Shown here piece by piece: positions 1-8,311 of a DNA stretch of 64,000 bases. Within the stretch, counting starts at the first letter, position 1; each line of letters begins with the position of its first letter. The notes under the pieces are model-generated. The model worked only from the letters and a program-made list of their open reading frames with translations, did not search any database and was not told the DNA's origin. Source of the DNA: Frigoriflavimonas asaccharolytica. GTDB taxonomy: Bacteria > Bacteroidota > Bacteroidia > Flavobacteriales > Weeksellaceae. A program made the translations under genes and the position numbers. Location of the stretch: positions 124,001-188,000 of the forward strand of contig NZ_JABSNO010000002.1 of the NCBI RefSeq assembly GCF_013294015.1, written 5' to 3'.

Positions 1-378
1 ATGATATTCGTTATCTTTCCACTTTTCTTTCTCGCGCTTGCAAATTTGTATTATTTTCTATTTTTTAGAAAATCAATGAGTGAAAATGTTTGGTATCTTT
101 TATTAGTTGTAATTGTGGGAAGTATATTGTTAAGTTTTGCTTTTTCAAATGGAAATTATTCTTCTATTAAAGATTTGCCGATGAATTTTCTATTTTCATT
201 TGCAACTATTTCGATTTATGCAACACTTTTATTGGGTTTGCATCATTTCATTATCAACAAAGAATTGATTTTAATAGAAAGTTATAGTGCCTATATTGTA
301 TTTTTCTTCCTGATTTTTATGTTTGCAACTGTTTTTTTAATTGTTTCAATAGCATTGATTTTCGGTACTGGAAGTTGA
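1..378 (+). CDS. Hypothetical four-helix membrane protein
   Basis: This 125-residue protein has four predicted membrane helices, at about residues 3-20, 33-50, 64-84 and 97-120, joined by short loops with few charges. I do not recognise the family and see no catalytic motif. The ATG is the first base of the window, so the true start may lie upstream and the gene may be longer. It converges on the PLP enzyme gene with a 39-bp gap. Function unknown; an inner-membrane location is the only inference I would make. Confidence 0.6.
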   Translation: MIFVIFPLFFLALANLYYFLFFRKSMSENVWYLLLVVIVGSILLSFAFSNGNYSSIKDLPMNFLFSFATISIYATLLLGLHHFIINKELILIESYSAYIVFFFLIFMFATVFLIVSIALIFGTGS

Positions 379-417
379 AACATTATTTTTTAAGAACAAA
401 ATTATTCAAAAACCAAC

Positions 418-2253
418 TTACAAAGACTCCACAAACTCCAAAAATACTTTTTTGTGCAATTCTAAATCTAAATCTGGTGAAAGAGAAGCGCGAACGATGT
501 AATCTTTGTCGCCTTCTTTTGTGGTTCCTTGCGTAGATGTTGCAGGAACCGTCCAATATAAACCTTTTAATTGGCCATAACTTACACAGAATTTACTTTC
601 ATTTGGAATTTTTGTAATCATTAAATTGATTAATTTTAAATTTAATTCTTTTTTAAATTCATCTTTTTCCTCTTTGGTTTCACCTTTTGTAGGCAAGTCC
701 AAAGAAAAAACGGACGGTGTAAAACCTTGTTCTGCTAATTCTTCGGAAACGAAATTTATTTTTGCAGAGGGCAAAACTTCGTGAATATAATTTACAAATT
801 CGCGGGTGTTTTTGTATGCATCATCAATTCTTTGCAGCATTGATGGTAGTTGTTTTGCCAAAATTTCATACTGCAAATCTGTGGCTTCATTGTCGCAAAT
901 ATTCAAATGAAGTTCTATTTTATTTAAAATTTCATCGGTTTTAGCATTTCCAACTACGTAACCAGCAGTGCATTTTCCGCCGCTTGGAAATTTAGATCCG
1001 CTTGCATAAGAAATACTGCGAACCGTAGAAAGTATTTCGCCTTCACCTAAAAATTGATAATTTGGGCAAAATGTTTGGTCCAAAATAAATACAGAATCTA
1101 TGGCAATTTCACCATTTGAAGTCGTTCTTTTCTTACTTAAAACAGCTTTTAAATCTTCCAAATTGGGAACTTCCACTCTCGGATTTGTAGGAATTTCTGC
1201 AATAATATAAGGAACAGCATTTTCTTTAGCTAAATTTTCTAAAATAATATCTAGACTTTGTACCATTTCATTGTCACCATCTACTAAAAGATCTACAACT
1301 TCCACGTTGTCAATAGCTTCTGCTATTCGTCTAGCTTGGTCGTTTGTTCCGCCATAGCAGTTTGGTGGAACAATTAATTTGATAGATTTTCCAGGATGAT
1401 TTTCTTGCGCTTCATGAACAAGACCCATCATTATTGCATATTGCATTGATAATCCGCTGGTTGCTACCAAAACTTTGCTTTTTGTTCCCGTAATTTGATT
1501 AATAGAATTGATAACGCTTTTCTTGTCGCTTTCTCTATTGCTGTTCTCAGATTTTATTTCGAAAGAATTGGCAATCATTTGCAAAGCGATCAAAGAGTTT
1601 GATGGCGTCATTGCCACAGTTTCTCGTCTTCTCACATGTTGAATATCAGCAACGTAACCTTCATTTTTAATTAAAAGAATACTTCCGAGTTTAGAACTAT
1701 TGTTAATGAAAAAATCTACAATAGGATTGGAACTAAATTGTAATAATTCTTCATCTTCAGTAAAGAAAATAGTAGAACCGTCAAAATTAGAAATATCATT
1801 TTCACTTTCTATTTTTTTCAAATCAAATTCATAATCATAAATTTCTTTGATGATTTTTTCATTAAAAGATTCTGGTAAATTTTTTGTGTAAAAAATTTGA
1901 GTTTTTTTATTTTGTAATTTATTTGTTCTCAAAATGGCCAAAATTGGCATTGTTTGAGAATCAAATGTAATTACATGATCTGCGTGCACATTTTGTTGCT
2001 TTGCAATTGCCCATTCTAAAATACAAGAAAGCGGATGCCCTAATCGAATGTAATCATAAGCAGTTGGCAAAGAATTTAAAGCTGAAGTTTCGAAATTATT
2101 ATCTTCAAATAGATTTTCAAATTTATTTAAAAAATCTGTTTTCGCATTTTTTTCATCATAAATATCCAATCTGTGTGTAGTTAAATATAGCCAATCTTTA
2201 GGCATGTTTTTAATTACATTTTCTATATAATTTTTAACGTTATTTTCGCTCAT
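418..2253 (-). CDS. PLP-dependent Cys/Met-metabolism family enzyme, long form
   Basis: This 611-residue protein belongs to the cystathionine gamma-lyase/synthase-like fold-type I PLP enzymes. The C-terminal two thirds hold the family landmarks: a PPNCYGGT stretch, EIPTNPRVEVP, an aspartate in FILDQTF expected to contact the pyridine nitrogen, and SGSKFPSGGK, whose first lysine (about residue 421) should form the Schiff base. The first 200 residues or so are an N-terminal extension that ordinary 390-residue family members lack. I start it at the ATG at 2253; an in-frame TTG at 2277 adds eight residues and is less likely. The substrate cannot be read from sequence; lyase or synthase activity on a sulfur amino acid is plausible given the neighbouring sulfur genes. 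Confidence 0.82.
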   Translation of the reverse strand: MSENNVKNYIENVIKNMPKDWLYLTTHRLDIYDEKNAKTDFLNKFENLFEDNNFETSALNSLPTAYDYIRLGHPLSCILEWAIAKQQNVHADHVITFDSQTMPILAILRTNKLQNKKTQIFYTKNLPESFNEKIIKEIYDYEFDLKKIESENDISNFDGSTIFFTEDEELLQFSSNPIVDFFINNSSKLGSILLIKNEGYVADIQHVRRRETVAMTPSNSLIALQMIANSFEIKSENSNRESDKKSVINSINQITGTKSKVLVATSGLSMQYAIMMGLVHEAQENHPGKSIKLIVPPNCYGGTNDQARRIAEAIDNVEVVDLLVDGDNEMVQSLDIILENLAKENAVPYIIAEIPTNPRVEVPNLEDLKAVLSKKRTTSNGEIAIDSVFILDQTFCPNYQFLGEGEILSTVRSISYASGSKFPSGGKCTAGYVVGNAKTDEILNKIELHLNICDNEATDLQYEILAKQLPSMLQRIDDAYKNTREFVNYIHEVLPSAKINFVSEELAEQGFTPSVFSLDLPTKGETKEEKDEFKKELNLKLINLMITKIPNESKFCVSYGQLKGLYWTVPATSTQGTTKEGDKDYIVRASLSPDLDLELHKKVFLEFVESL

Positions 2254-2344
2254 TTTAATAATTTTTTGAATAGTCAAAGGTACAATATTTAGAAATTTTT
2301 GATAGAATAGGAATTATAATTCTTGTTAAAGTTTCTGATACTAT

Positions 2345-2758
2345 TTAATGTGGAAGCTTATCCTTCAACAAACCATATACGAATGTTCCTAAAAGTGCAG
2401 CCGCAATCACAACTAAAATTGAAACATAGCCTGCACCAACTAAAATATACATTGGTCCTGGACAAGCGCCAGCTAAAGCCCAACCCAAACCGAATAGTGT
2501 ACCGCCAATTAAATATCTTGCCACACCTTTTTCTTTTGGATTTAAAGCCATGTCTTGTTTTCCTATAGCTTTTAAGTTTTTTCTTTTGATAATTTGTACG
2601 CCTATTATTCCTAAAACTACAGCAGAACCAATGATTCCAAACATATGAAAAGAGCCAAACTGGAACATTTCATAAATACGAAACCAAGAAGCTGCCTCAG
2701 ATTTGTATAAAACAATACCTATAAAAACACCGATTGCTAAAAATTTTAAATATTTCAT
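2345..2758 (-). CDS. YeeE/YedE (DUF6691-like) membrane protein, second half-transporter
   Basis: This 137-residue protein has about four membrane helices. It carries the YeeE/YedE motif GACPGPMYILVGAG, whose cysteine is expected to relay sulfur in thiosulfate transporters of the TsuA type. It starts at the ATG at 2758, which overlaps the TGA of the preceding gene (ATGA), so the two are translationally coupled. An upstream in-frame extension to 2884 lies wholly within the other gene and is not used. Together the two genes look like the two halves of a longer single-chain YeeE protein. The likely role is import of thiosulfate or another sulfur compound across the inner membrane. The family is clear; the substrate is inferred. 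Confidence 0.85.
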   Translation of the reverse strand: MKYLKFLAIGVFIGIVLYKSEAASWFRIYEMFQFGSFHMFGIIGSAVVLGIIGVQIIKRKNLKAIGKQDMALNPKEKGVARYLIGGTLFGLGWALAGACPGPMYILVGAGYVSILVVIAAALLGTFVYGLLKDKLPH

Positions 2759-3318
2759 ATACCAAAAATTAATGGAAAAATTAAATGAATCATCACCAAT
2801 CCGCCAACGAAAAAGCCAATAACTGCAAGTAGGGAAGGCATTTGCAAATTGCTTAATCCAGAAATGGCGTGACCAGAAGTACAACCACCAGCGTAACGAG
2901 CACCAAAGCCAACTAAAAATCCACCAATGATTAATATGGCCAAATTAAAAGGGCTAGAAAGATTCTCGATACCAAAAATTTCTGTTGGTAAATAAGCTTT
3001 TCCTGCGCTTTTTATGCCGTAATCTTGAGACAATTGCGCCGCAACTTCAGGATTGATTGCTACAGCATTATTAGACATAAAATTTGAGGCGAGAAATCCA
3101 CCAATGATTGATCCTAAAACCACAACTAAATTCCAACGTTGAGCGCGCCAATCAAACTTAAAAAAATCTGAAATTTTTCCGGCGCCTCCAATTGCGCATA
3201 TTGTACGCAGATTGGACGACATACCAAATTGTTTACCGCTAAAAAGCAATAAAAACATTCCCAAAGCGATGAGCGGACCTGCCACGTACCACGGCCAAGG
3301 TTCGTAAATCCAAGTCAT
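2755..3318 (-). CDS. YeeE/YedE family membrane protein, first half-transporter
   Basis: This 187-residue protein has four or five membrane helices and the YeeE/YedE signature ARYAGGCTSGHAISGLS near residue 145; the cysteine in GGCTSGH is the conserved sulfur-relay residue of the family. The ATG at 3318 is preferred over an in-frame TTG at 3333 because MTWIYEPWPWY is a sensible N-terminus and a -7 element at 3331-3338 would overlap the longer start. It is the first gene of a two-gene operon with the 137-residue partner, joined by an ATGA overlap. It lies downstream of the SQR transcription unit, so it probably takes part in sulfur-compound uptake in this sulfur cluster. Confidence 0.85.
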   Translation of the reverse strand: MTWIYEPWPWYVAGPLIALGMFLLLFSGKQFGMSSNLRTICAIGGAGKISDFFKFDWRAQRWNLVVVLGSIIGGFLASNFMSNNAVAINPEVAAQLSQDYGIKSAGKAYLPTEIFGIENLSSPFNLAILIIGGFLVGFGARYAGGCTSGHAISGLSNLQMPSLLAVIGFFVGGLVMIHLIFPLIFGI

Positions 3319-3330
3319 ATTTTTTTTGGG

Positions 3331-3338
3331 CAAAAATA
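3331..3338 (-). promoter_or_regulatory. -7 promoter element for the YeeE/YedE operon
   Basis: Read on the minus strand this is TATTTTTG, a match to the Bacteroidota -7 consensus TAnnTTTG, 12 bp upstream of the ATG at 3318. Unlike the other sulfur promoters nearby, no TGTRA-N6-TYACA dyad lies 33 bp further upstream. Confidence 0.45.
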
Positions 3339-3496
3339 GGCTTTGTACTACAGAGTTGTCGATATAAAGGAAAAGAATTTACTTATTGCTTCTATAGATA
3401 AATTCATTATTTCATTTTTGTAAAACATAAAATGGTTGAAAAAAACATACAATATTGTTTTCTAAAACTGAATGAATATTGTTAATATCTAATAAA

Positions 3497-3531
3497 AAAA
3501 TCCGTCAAGTTTATGCAAACAGACGGATTTT
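3497..3531 (-). terminator. Rho-independent terminator of the SQR unit
   Basis: A 10-bp perfect stem (AAAATCCGTC at 3497-3506 with GACGGATTTT at 3522-3531) closes a 15-nt loop and is followed on the minus strand by a run of T. It would end transcripts coming from the SQR gene and the small ORF at 3802-3933. It is separated from that ORF only by the MITE-like insertion. Confidence 0.8.
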
Positions 3532-3553
3532 CGCTAATTTATATTCAATTCTA

Positions 3554-3790
3554 ACCTGTTGTGCATTTGGGAAAAGATTTTTAACCTAAAGAATTTCAAT
3601 CACTTACATTTATTTTAAGTAAGCAAAGAATGCGAATATTCGCATTTGAAGCGAACGCTTCATCAAATCTGCTTGCAGATTCCACTTTGCTAACTTAAAT
3701 ATGGTGTAAAAAAAATAAACTTTGCGTTTAATTTTTTTAATTAACTGATAATATAAGTTTTATATTTTAAACTCTGAATGCACAACAGGT
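3554..3790. mobile_element. MITE-like element with 14-bp inverted ends and 9-bp target duplication
   Basis: The 237-bp element begins with ACCTGTTGTGCATT (3554-3567) and ends with the exact inverse (3777-3790). It is flanked directly by identical 9-bp copies of TCAATTCTA at 3545-3553 and 3791-3799, as expected of a target-site duplication made by a DDE transposase. It holds no convincing ORF, so it would have to be moved in trans by an insertion sequence elsewhere with the same ends. The class of that IS is not visible here. The insertion lies 2 bp past the stop codon of the small ORF at 3802-3933 and separates it from its terminator. Confidence 0.85.
3615..3698. repeat. Four-way-junction (cloverleaf) fold inside the MITE
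   Basis: An outer stem pairs TTAAGTAAGCAAAG (3615-3628) with CTTTGCTAACTTAA (3685-3698), 13 of 14 positions. It encloses three hairpins side by side: the perfect palindrome AATGCGAATATTCGCATT (3629-3646), GAAGCG-AA-CGCTTC (3648-3661) and AATCTGC-TT-GCAGATT (3666-3681). Nearly every base between 3615 and 3698 can pair. I do not recognise a known structured RNA; it does not have tRNA features such as a T-arm GTTC or a sensible anticodon loop. Confidence 0.7.
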
Positions 3791-3801
3791 TCAATTCTAG
3801 A

Positions 3802-3933
3802 CTATTTTCTCGTTCCGCCATGTCCACTTGCTACAATTTTTAAGATCCTTACATTTAGATAAAGGAATTTGAAAAATTGAAGAAAAGGATTTTGCATTTT
3901 TGCTTTCTGTGAGTCTGATATTCTTTGTGTCAT
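3802..3933 (-). CDS. Small basic protein (43 aa) in the SQR unit
   Basis: An ATG at 3933 opens a 43-residue frame. It begins MTQRISDSQKAKMQNP, continues with a hydrophobic and aromatic middle (FLQFFKFLYLNVRILKIV) and ends ASGHGGTRK before TAG. The middle could form one amphipathic or membrane-associated helix. It lies 65 bp behind the SQR stop on the same strand, with no terminator between, so it is probably co-transcribed. The compact layout and charged, glycine-rich tail look like a real small protein rather than chance. Function unknown; a membrane-bound accessory of SQR is only a guess. Confidence 0.6.
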   Translation of the reverse strand: MTQRISDSQKAKMQNPFLQFFKFLYLNVRILKIVASGHGGTRK

Positions 3934-3998
3934 TTTTTTTAATTTTAATTATTGAATACTGTTTTTTGAAAAATGAAGATTAATTATTCAACCTGCAA

Positions 3999-5459
3999 TT
4001 ATTCTGGAATCAACCACCAAAACGGACGCATTTTAGCTTTCCAAATAAAAGCATAATGCAAGGAAAGTTTCACCCAATGTCCTGCTAAACCGATGTCTCC
4101 AAATGTTTTTTTGATATCTCTTCCACCTGTGTTTGGATATTTTACATAATCTGGAACGATTGGGTAAGTTGTGATGCTCACTCCGCTTCCTTTCGTTAAT
4201 CCAAACCCTGCAGAAGCAATACAAGCAGCGCCCATATTTCCCATAGATCCTTTGTGATGAAGCGATTCTTTGCCAGATTTAATAGAATCTATAATATTAT
4301 CGGCAACAAGTTTGGCAGTGATTCCAGAAGGCATTCCTGTTCTTGGTGGTGCTGGTGTAATATCCGTTCCATTTTTACTTTTTCTTGGTTTTGAAATAGA
4401 ATGTGGTGGTGCAAAAGCAATACCTGGGGCAAAAATATTTTTATAAGATGGATTTTGATAGGTTTCTGGCCAATCTTGTACAGTCCATTCTTCATAAGGT
4501 CTTTGGGTATAATCTGCATCTACAATCATAAAACCTTTAAATAATTTTTCGGTGATTTCATTATCATTTTTATCAAATGCTTGAAAACCGTGGCCAGAAA
4601 AAGCTGGGATTAACATTCCGAAATCGAAATTTTCAGTTTTATATTCACCATCTAAATTTTCGTAATGAAGGATTCCATCTTCAACTTTAGTAACGGCTGC
4701 ACCTAAAATCCAATTGATGCCTCTATCTTCAAACACCATTTCTATCAGGTCTTTTGAGCGCATATTGATGCCACCATAATCCAGCAACATTCCATCCATA
4801 CCGAAATCTCCGAGTTCATATTCGTTGGAAATCCAAGTAACTTCTACCTTATCTCTTACGCCAAAACTCACTAATTCTTTTTCTACATTCAAAATATATT
4901 CAAAAGCAGCACCTTGACAAGTGGCTTTTGCATGGCCCGTTCCGATAAGAATTTTTACTTTTTTATCAGATTTTTTTATTTCATTTATTAATTTATGCAA
5001 CGCTTCGGAAGCATGGGCAGCATGGTCATAAGTACAAACCGAGTAAACTTTGTTGGTTGCGGGTGATAAGCCTTCGGTTAAATCAAAGGCTAATTTTGGT
5101 CCGGTAGCATTAATTAAATAATCGTAGTTTACAATTTCTTGCGTGCCCCGTTTTTCCCCGTAAACATATTCTACTTTTACAAATCCTTTCGTTTCTTGGG
5201 CATTCCCTTCTGGATGAAAAGACACTGCTTTTGCTTGTTTGTAGCCAATTCCTTTTCTTTTATATAAAGGTTCAAGAGGAAAAATCACATCTTTTGCTTT
5301 CATTTTACCAGTTCCTACCCAAATATTTGAGGGGAACCATTGGAAATTATGAGTGGGCGAAACCACTAAAACTTCATGTTCCTTGCCTAATTTTTTACGC
5401 AAATGAGAGGCGGCTGTATGGCCAGAAATTCCAGCACCTAAAATAACTATTTTTGACAT
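3999..5459 (-). CDS. sqr: Sulfide:quinone oxidoreductase-like flavoprotein
   Basis: This 486-residue FAD protein starts with a dinucleotide-binding motif (GAGISGHTAA, residues 8-17). It has three cysteines, at about 142, 181 (ATCQGAAFEY) and 413, comparable to the three redox cysteines of SQR enzymes. It ends in an aromatic tail (MRPFWWLIPE) suited to binding the membrane surface. The expected reaction is oxidation of sulfide to protein-bound or soluble persulfide with electrons passed to quinone. Neighbouring persulfide dioxygenase-rhodanese, YeeE and TauE genes fit this role. It has its own promoter with a Crp/Fnr-like dyad at 5509-5524. The alternative is a flavocytochrome c sulfide dehydrogenase-like oxidoreductase. 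NDH-2 is unlikely because that enzyme is encoded at 23406. Confidence 0.85.
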   Translation of the reverse strand: MSKIVILGAGISGHTAASHLRKKLGKEHEVLVVSPTHNFQWFPSNIWVGTGKMKAKDVIFPLEPLYKRKGIGYKQAKAVSFHPEGNAQETKGFVKVEYVYGEKRGTQEIVNYDYLINATGPKLAFDLTEGLSPATNKVYSVCTYDHAAHASEALHKLINEIKKSDKKVKILIGTGHAKATCQGAAFEYILNVEKELVSFGVRDKVEVTWISNEYELGDFGMDGMLLDYGGINMRSKDLIEMVFEDRGINWILGAAVTKVEDGILHYENLDGEYKTENFDFGMLIPAFSGHGFQAFDKNDNEITEKLFKGFMIVDADYTQRPYEEWTVQDWPETYQNPSYKNIFAPGIAFAPPHSISKPRKSKNGTDITPAPPRTGMPSGITAKLVADNIIDSIKSGKESLHHKGSMGNMGAACIASAGFGLTKGSGVSITTYPIVPDYVKYPNTGGRDIKKTFGDIGLAGHWVKLSLHYAFIWKAKMRPFWWLIPE

Positions 5460-5479
5460 ATTTTTTATTTTAATATCAT

Positions 5480-5524
5480 CAAAGTTAGTTACTTACGCTT
5501 TGCTATACTGTAACCTTTATTACA
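5480..5524 (-). promoter_or_regulatory. SQR promoter with Crp/Fnr-like site
   Basis: The dyad TGTAACCTTTATTACA (5509-5524) fits TGTAA-N6-TTACA. On the minus strand the -7 element TAACTTTG lies at 5487-5480. The two centres are 33 bp apart, which puts the dyad near -41 from the expected start of transcription. The ATG follows 20 bp after the -7 element. The same geometry recurs at four other promoters in this cluster. Confidence 0.75.
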
Positions 5525-5568
5525 TAGAAAGGTATTTGTAGAATGTTTTATTTAAAAATTGTCGTACT

Positions 5569-5865
5569 TTATTTATTCAATTTATTTTTCAAATATTTAA
5601 TGGCTATCAAACCAATTGCGCCGCCAAAGAATGATACTAAAATATTGATTGTAAGCAAAGTAACGTTGTAAGATCCTGTTTTCATAATCGAAAAAGGATC
5701 AAAACCTAATCTTCCAAATGATTTAATGAAAAATATGCTGCCAAAAACACCAGCAATGGTATTTCCGATAAGTCCAAAAGAGTACTTTTTGAAAATTATA
5801 CCCGCAAAATTTCCTCCTATAATTCCTACAAAAATGCTGATTAAAGATATTAATGTCTGTGTCAT
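5569..5865 (-). CDS. Hypothetical small glycine-rich membrane protein
   Basis: This 98-residue protein has three or four hydrophobic segments with many glycines (GIIGGNFAG, GLIGNTIAGVFGSIF, FFGGAIGLIAIKY) and a lysine-rich tail. The pattern of glycines in helices suggests tight helix packing. It starts 14 bp after the cydB stop codon on the same strand and is probably part of the cydAB transcript. It is too long to be the small CydX/CydS subunit and I do not recognise it. A role in assembly or stability of the bd oxidase is possible but untested. Confidence 0.65.
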   Translation of the reverse strand: MTQTLISLISIFVGIIGGNFAGIIFKKYSFGLIGNTIAGVFGSIFFIKSFGRLGFDPFSIMKTGSYNVTLLTINILVSFFGGAIGLIAIKYLKNKLNK

Positions 5866-5879
5866 CAGTTAGTATTTAA

Positions 5880-6956
5880 TTAATGTTTTCCGTAATCCAT
5901 TTTATCTATTTTTCCAGCCAACAATCTTTTTTGAACAATGAAGTAAATAAAAATCAGAGAAAAACCTATAATTCCCCACACTAAAGCGACGGACAAACCA
6001 TATTCTTCTGCGGAAGTATTATAAATGGTTAAAGATTCATTAACATTATTGATAGATGGCAATATTACTGGAAACAATGATGCGAGCGACGAGGTAATTC
6101 CACCTAAAATGATTAAAGTTGAAAATATAAAACCGTAAATGTCTTTTTTTAATTTTTTAATGTAAAATAATCCGATTAATCCTGTAAAATAGATGATTGG
6201 AAAGACGATTAGGTAAGGCTTTTCAAAGAAATTATTTAATGATTCTGGACGCACAATTTGCCAAACAGAAAGCGATAAAACGGTAAGAATTGCCAAAGCA
6301 ATATTTAATTTAAAAATGACACTTTTAAGTTTTTCATTTATTGATGAGTTGGTTTTAAGAATAATCCAATTGGCACCGTGCATCGCTAAAGTTACTACAG
6401 AAATTACTCCAATAATTATTGTAAACCAATCTATAATTCCTGGCGTTGCACTTAGCGGGCTGAAACTACTATCCCACAAAGGCAAGAAAAAATATTGACC
6501 TTCATGCGTTGAAATTCCGTTTTCTACACCGCCCAAATTTACTCCTCTTACAATATTTCCCAAAGCAATTCCGAAAAATAATGCCAACAATAAACTAGAA
6601 ACTCCAAACGAAGCGTCCCAAATATCTTTCCACATTTGATAATTAAATTGTGCTCTAAATTCCAAACCAATTGCTCGAAAAACAATGAGCCACAAAACGA
6701 TAATTAATGGTAAATAAAACCCACTAAAAACGGAAGCGTAAAAAGTAGGAAAAGCCATGAAAAGCATTCCACCACCTGCTACAAGCCACACTTCATTAGA
6801 ATCCCAAAATAATCCGGCAGATTTTGTAATTACTTCTTTATCTTCTTCATTTTTTGCGAAAAATAAATGAATAATTCCTGCGCCAAAATCATAACCATCT
6901 AATATAAAAAACATCGCTAATACTATTGCAATTGCTATAAACCAAAATATTTCCAT
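5880..6956 (-). CDS. cydB: Cytochrome bd oxidase subunit II
   Basis: This 358-residue integral membrane protein has about nine helices and CydB-type sequence: FILDGYDFGAGIIHL near residue 20, DSNEVWLVAGGGMLFMAFP near residue 55 and a later WQIVRPES stretch. It pairs with CydA to form the quinol oxidase that reduces oxygen to water without pumping protons. The gene begins 2 bp after the cydA stop. Cytochrome bd enzymes are known to tolerate sulfide better than haem-copper oxidases, which fits its position between SQR and oxidant-defence genes. Confidence 0.95.
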   Translation of the reverse strand: MEIFWFIAIAIVLAMFFILDGYDFGAGIIHLFFAKNEEDKEVITKSAGLFWDSNEVWLVAGGGMLFMAFPTFYASVFSGFYLPLIIVLWLIVFRAIGLEFRAQFNYQMWKDIWDASFGVSSLLLALFFGIALGNIVRGVNLGGVENGISTHEGQYFFLPLWDSSFSPLSATPGIIDWFTIIIGVISVVTLAMHGANWIILKTNSSINEKLKSVIFKLNIALAILTVLSLSVWQIVRPESLNNFFEKPYLIVFPIIYFTGLIGLFYIKKLKKDIYGFIFSTLIILGGITSSLASLFPVILPSINNVNESLTIYNTSAEEYGLSVALVWGIIGFSLIFIYFIVQKRLLAGKIDKMDYGKH

Positions 6957-6958
6957 AA

Positions 6959-8290
6959 TTAATGTGTTTGTGGTTTTGGACCTTGATTAATAGCTTTACC
7001 TACCAATAGTAGAAAAAGCAAACCTAGTAACATATAAAGTGCTACAAAACCGAGTAATGTGAATAATGTATTTCCTGATGAAACGGTGGGTGAAATTCCG
7101 TCTGCAGTTTTTAACAAACCATAAACCAAATACGGCTGTCTGCCCAATTCTGCGGTATACCAACCCGTAAGATTTGCGATGTATGGAAACGGAACCAAGA
7201 ACATAATCGTCCAAAGTAAGATTTTTGTTTTGTATAATTTATGGCGCCATAAAAAGATGAATGCAACCAACATTACTCCGATAAAAACGGTACCCAATCC
7301 AACCATAATGTGGTAAGAATAGTACAATGCAGGAATATTATCTGGCAATTCTTCTTTTTTAAATTGATCCATTCCCGGTACTTGTTTATCCCATTCTTGA
7401 TACGTAAGAAAACTTAAAACATTGGGAACTGCAATTTTATTATCCAATTTTTTTGCAACCATATTGGGTTGACCAATGAGCACAATTTCTGCTCCTTTTT
7501 CTTCTGTTTTAAAGATTCCTTCCATTGCCGCAAAACTACCTGGTTGATGTTTTGCTACATTTTTCGCATTCCAATCTCCAGTAGGAAATGCCAACAAAAC
7601 ACTAGAAATCAAACCGAAAATAACGCCCGTTTTTAAAAATAATTTACCATATTCTATTTGTTTTTTTCTTAAAATATAAAAAGAACCAATACTCGCAACT
7701 ACAAATGAAGAAGTAACAACAGATGCCAACTGATTATGTAAAAAAGCCGGTAAAAGCCAAGGATTGCTAAATAGTGCAGAAAAATTATTTAATACAAATT
7801 TTCCATTGTCTAAAATTTCAAAACCCACGGGATGTTGCATCCACGCGTTGGTTGCTAAGATAAACCAACCACTTGCCCAAGAACCTAAAAAGACCAGAAA
7901 GCCAGTAAGAAAATGCAGTTTTTGCCCCATTAATTTTTCACCGAAAATAAAAAGTGCTAAAAATGAGGATTCTAAAAAGAAGGAAAACATACCTTCCATT
8001 GCTAAAGTTTGACCGATAATTCCACCAGTTAATTCTGAAAATTTTGCCCAATTGGTACCAAATTGAAATTCCATCGGTATTCCTGTGACGACGCCCATGG
8101 TGAAATTAATGGCGAAAATCTTCATGAAGAATTTCGCAGCATTGTTGTATTTATCAATATTGGTTCTTAGGAATTTCCATTTGAAAAAGACGATCAATAA
8201 AGACAATCCCATCGTTAATTGCGGAAATATGTAGTGAAAGGTGATCGTGAAGGCAAATTGCAAGCGATCGTAAAAAATCATGTCTTCCAT
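6959..8290 (-). CDS. cydA: Cytochrome bd oxidase subunit I
   Basis: This 443-residue protein is CydA: it opens with FYDRLQFAFTITFHYIFPQLTMG-type sequence, giving a haem-ligand histidine at residue 19 as in the E. coli protein, and has the WYTAELGRQP motif near residue 375. At this length it has the short Q-loop form. I start at the ATG at 8290; a longer start at 8320 would put the start codon inside the stem of the terminator at 8312-8337 and spoil the histidine-19 register. No clear -7 element lies between that hairpin and 8290, so expression may depend on read-through from the peroxiredoxin promoter. Confidence 0.93.
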   Translation of the reverse strand: MEDMIFYDRLQFAFTITFHYIFPQLTMGLSLLIVFFKWKFLRTNIDKYNNAAKFFMKIFAINFTMGVVTGIPMEFQFGTNWAKFSELTGGIIGQTLAMEGMFSFFLESSFLALFIFGEKLMGQKLHFLTGFLVFLGSWASGWFILATNAWMQHPVGFEILDNGKFVLNNFSALFSNPWLLPAFLHNQLASVVTSSFVVASIGSFYILRKKQIEYGKLFLKTGVIFGLISSVLLAFPTGDWNAKNVAKHQPGSFAAMEGIFKTEEKGAEIVLIGQPNMVAKKLDNKIAVPNVLSFLTYQEWDKQVPGMDQFKKEELPDNIPALYYSYHIMVGLGTVFIGVMLVAFIFLWRHKLYKTKILLWTIMFLVPFPYIANLTGWYTAELGRQPYLVYGLLKTADGISPTVSSGNTLFTLLGFVALYMLLGLLFLLLVGKAINQGPKPQTH

Positions 8291-8311
8291 AAAAGGATTT
8301 TTAGAATGTAA

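Noticed and set aside
2759-2884. N-terminal extension of the second YeeE half
   Set aside because: The extra residues lie wholly inside the first half gene; the ATGA overlap gives the natural start.
3416-3432. Crp/Fnr-like site upstream of YeeE
   Set aside because: Only one half (TGTAA) is present and it is not at the 33-bp distance from the -7 element.
3615-3698. tRNA gene
   Set aside because: The cloverleaf has no tRNA consensus (no GTTC arm, no acceptor stem or anticodon); it is the core of the MITE.
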